From Methanomicrobiales archaeon (GTDB lineage: Archaea; Halobacteriota; Methanomicrobia; Methanomicrobiales; JACTUA01): DNA of 5,538 bases. Below, piece after piece: positions 4,515 to 5,538 of the stretch (positions are counted from its first letter, which is position 1; each line of letters starts with the position of its first letter). The notes below the pieces were generated by a model. The model searched no databases. It was not told the origin of the DNA and saw only the letters and a list, made by a program, of their open reading frames with translations. The position numbers and the translations under genes are program-made. Where the stretch lies: positions 1 through 5,538 of the forward strand of contig JAJRCY010000070.1 of the NCBI GenBank assembly GCA_028678715.1, written 5' to 3'.

Positions 4515-5538
4515 TCAGCCCCTCCGGATCCGGCACGCGTCCAGGAGCCTCTCGACGTCGGGGAAGAGGGAGAGGTCCGTGTGGGGCAGGAAGGTGGCCC
4601 GGGTGTACTCGTCCATGAAGGAGGCCTCGGCGTTCAGCTCGATGTAGGCGATCTTTGTCGCGATGTCGTCCACGATCTTCCGCTTCTTCCGGTCAATGAG
4701 CGCGATGTTGGCCCCCTCCACCGCACCGTTGCCGATGTTCCTGATGCTCGTGATGGGCACCTCGGGGATGAGGCCAATGATGATGGCATGCTCCTTGTTG
4801 ATGTAGTTGCCAAAGGCCCCCGAGAAGAAGATCGACGTGATCTCCTCCCTGCGGATCCCGGCAGCGCTCATCAGGGTGAAGCAGGCAGCGAGGACCGAGG
4901 CCTTTGACATGATCAGGTTCTTCACGTCGTTCTCCGTGATCACGATGTCCTTCCCCATCGCCGTCTCCTTTGCCCACGCCACCACGAATTCGGGGAAGTG
5001 GGCCCCCTGGCGGATCCGTGGGGACAGGATGGCGGTGTTGATCCTCCCGGTGCGGTCGATGACACAGGCCCGGAGGAGATCTGCGATCAGGTCGATGAGC
5101 CCGGAACCGCAGATCCCCCGGGGCTTCACGCGGTTGATGGTCTCGTACTCCGGGTCCAGTGTCTCCAGGTCCAGGGAGATCTTCTCGATGGCGCCGGGGT
5201 TGGCCCTCATGCCGAAGAGCACCTCCCCCCCCTCCAGGGCAGGCCCCGCCGCACCCGCGCAGGAGAACATCCACTCCCTGTTGCCCAGCACCACCTCGAA
5301 GTTGGTGCCGATGTCGATGAGGAGCGAGACCTCGTCGCGCTCGGCCATCCCGGCAGCCAGGATGTCGGCGACCACGTCCCCGCCGATGAAGTCCGAGACC
5401 GCGGGGAAGACGAAGAGGCCGGCGTTGGGATTCACTCCTATCCCCAGACGGTGGGCCGAGGCGGTGAGGTAGCGCCGCACCACCGGCACATAGGGCTCCT
5501 CGATCATGTAGGCCGGGTCAATCCCCATCAGGATATGG
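4515..5538 (-). CDS. RACo/RamA-type ATP-dependent corrinoid reductive activator, C-terminal ASKHA part (5' end outside window)
   Basis: About 340 C-terminal residues; family members are roughly 500-650 residues with an N-terminal ferredoxin-like Fe-S domain (2Fe-2S in RACo). The frame is open to the right edge, reading HIL then Met at 5528. HILMGIDP is a conserved internal segment of this family, so that Met is not the start; residues are counted from it. LLIDIGTNFEVVL (69-81) is the ASKHA phosphate-binding motif, GICGSGLIDLIADLL (138-152) the second nucleotide motif, and FFSGAFGNYINKEHAIIIGL (234-253) the hallmark of the RACo C-terminal (DUF4445) domain. These proteins use ATP to drive electrons from ferredoxin to inactive Co(II) corrinoid, restoring Co(I). 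It is the first visible gene of the three-gene operon; the promoter lies beyond the window. The corrinoid partner cannot be told from this part: CoFeSP and methylamine- or methanol-type corrinoid proteins are the options. Confidence 0.9.
   Translation of the reverse strand, partial: HILMGIDPAYMIEEPYVPVVRRYLTASAHRLGIGVNPNAGLFVFPAVSDFIGGDVVADILAAGMAERDEVSLLIDIGTNFEVVLGNREWMFSCAGAAGPALEGGEVLFGMRANPGAIEKISLDLETLDPEYETINRVKPRGICGSGLIDLIADLLRACVIDRTGRINTAILSPRIRQGAHFPEFVVAWAKETAMGKDIVITENDVKNLIMSKASVLAACFTLMSAAGIRREEITSIFFSGAFGNYINKEHAIIIGLIPEVPITSIRNIGNGAVEGANIALIDRKKRKIVDDIATKIAYIELNAEASFMDEYTRATFLPHTDLSLFPDVERLLDACRIRRG
4521..4525 (-). promoter_or_regulatory. Ribosome-binding site of the zinc methyltransferase gene
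   Basis: GGAGG on the minus strand lies 9 bases before the GTG at 4511, inside the final codons of the upstream activator gene. It supports the GTG start, since no ATG is nearby in this frame. Confidence 0.65.

Noticed and set aside
3654..4907. Long plus-strand frame antisense to the methyltransferase and activator genes
   Set aside because: It is antisense to conserved coding sequence, rich in His/Gly/Arg/Asp, with no recognisable motif or ribosome-binding site.

Overview
The window is GC-rich and densely coding. It suggests an anaerobe with corrinoid and nickel (Wood-Ljungdahl-type) C1 chemistry. A methanogenic archaeon, for example of the Methanomicrobiales, is my best guess, because Hanks-type kinase modules, cytosolic beta-helix proteins and CooC/RACo-type genes occur together there. 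An anaerobic bacterium such as a syntroph or sulfate reducer cannot be excluded from the sequence alone. Strong GGAGG ribosome-binding sites lie at the internal starts of the minus-strand operon.

Layout. Two plus-strand genes fill 2-2317. The first is the 3' part of a Ser/Thr protein kinase with a C-terminal zinc ribbon and beta-rich tail. Eighteen bases later comes a 489-residue protein with an N-terminal helical domain and a long right-handed parallel beta-helix. Neither has a visible promoter; transcription must start upstream of the window. From 2318 to 2715 lies a 398-base gap between convergent genes. It has no convincing gene but is rich in secondary structure: a G-quadruplex motif, a perfect 11-bp hairpin, and a roughly 168-base imperfect palindrome that can fold into a four-way, cloverleaf-like junction.

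Three minus-strand genes fill 2716-5538. In transcription order they are: a RACo/RamA-type ATP-dependent corrinoid reductive activator (only its C-terminal ASKHA part is here), a MetE/UROD-superfamily zinc methyltransferase, and a CooC-type MinD-family ATPase. They are 3 bases apart and then overlapping, so they form a translationally coupled operon.

How the genes may work together. The kinase and beta-helix genes look like part of a phosphorylation signalling module whose other members would lie upstream. The minus-strand operon reads as a corrinoid methyl-transfer set. The activator would re-reduce Co(II) corrinoid, the zinc protein would move a methyl group between a corrinoid protein and a thiol (homocysteine is a reasonable candidate), and the CooC-like ATPase would mature a nickel enzyme such as CODH/ACS. 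No corrinoid protein or CODH is in the window, so this link is inferred from families and gene order.

The most unusual item is the structured intergenic element at 2481-2648, which matches no RNA or mobile-element class I recognise.
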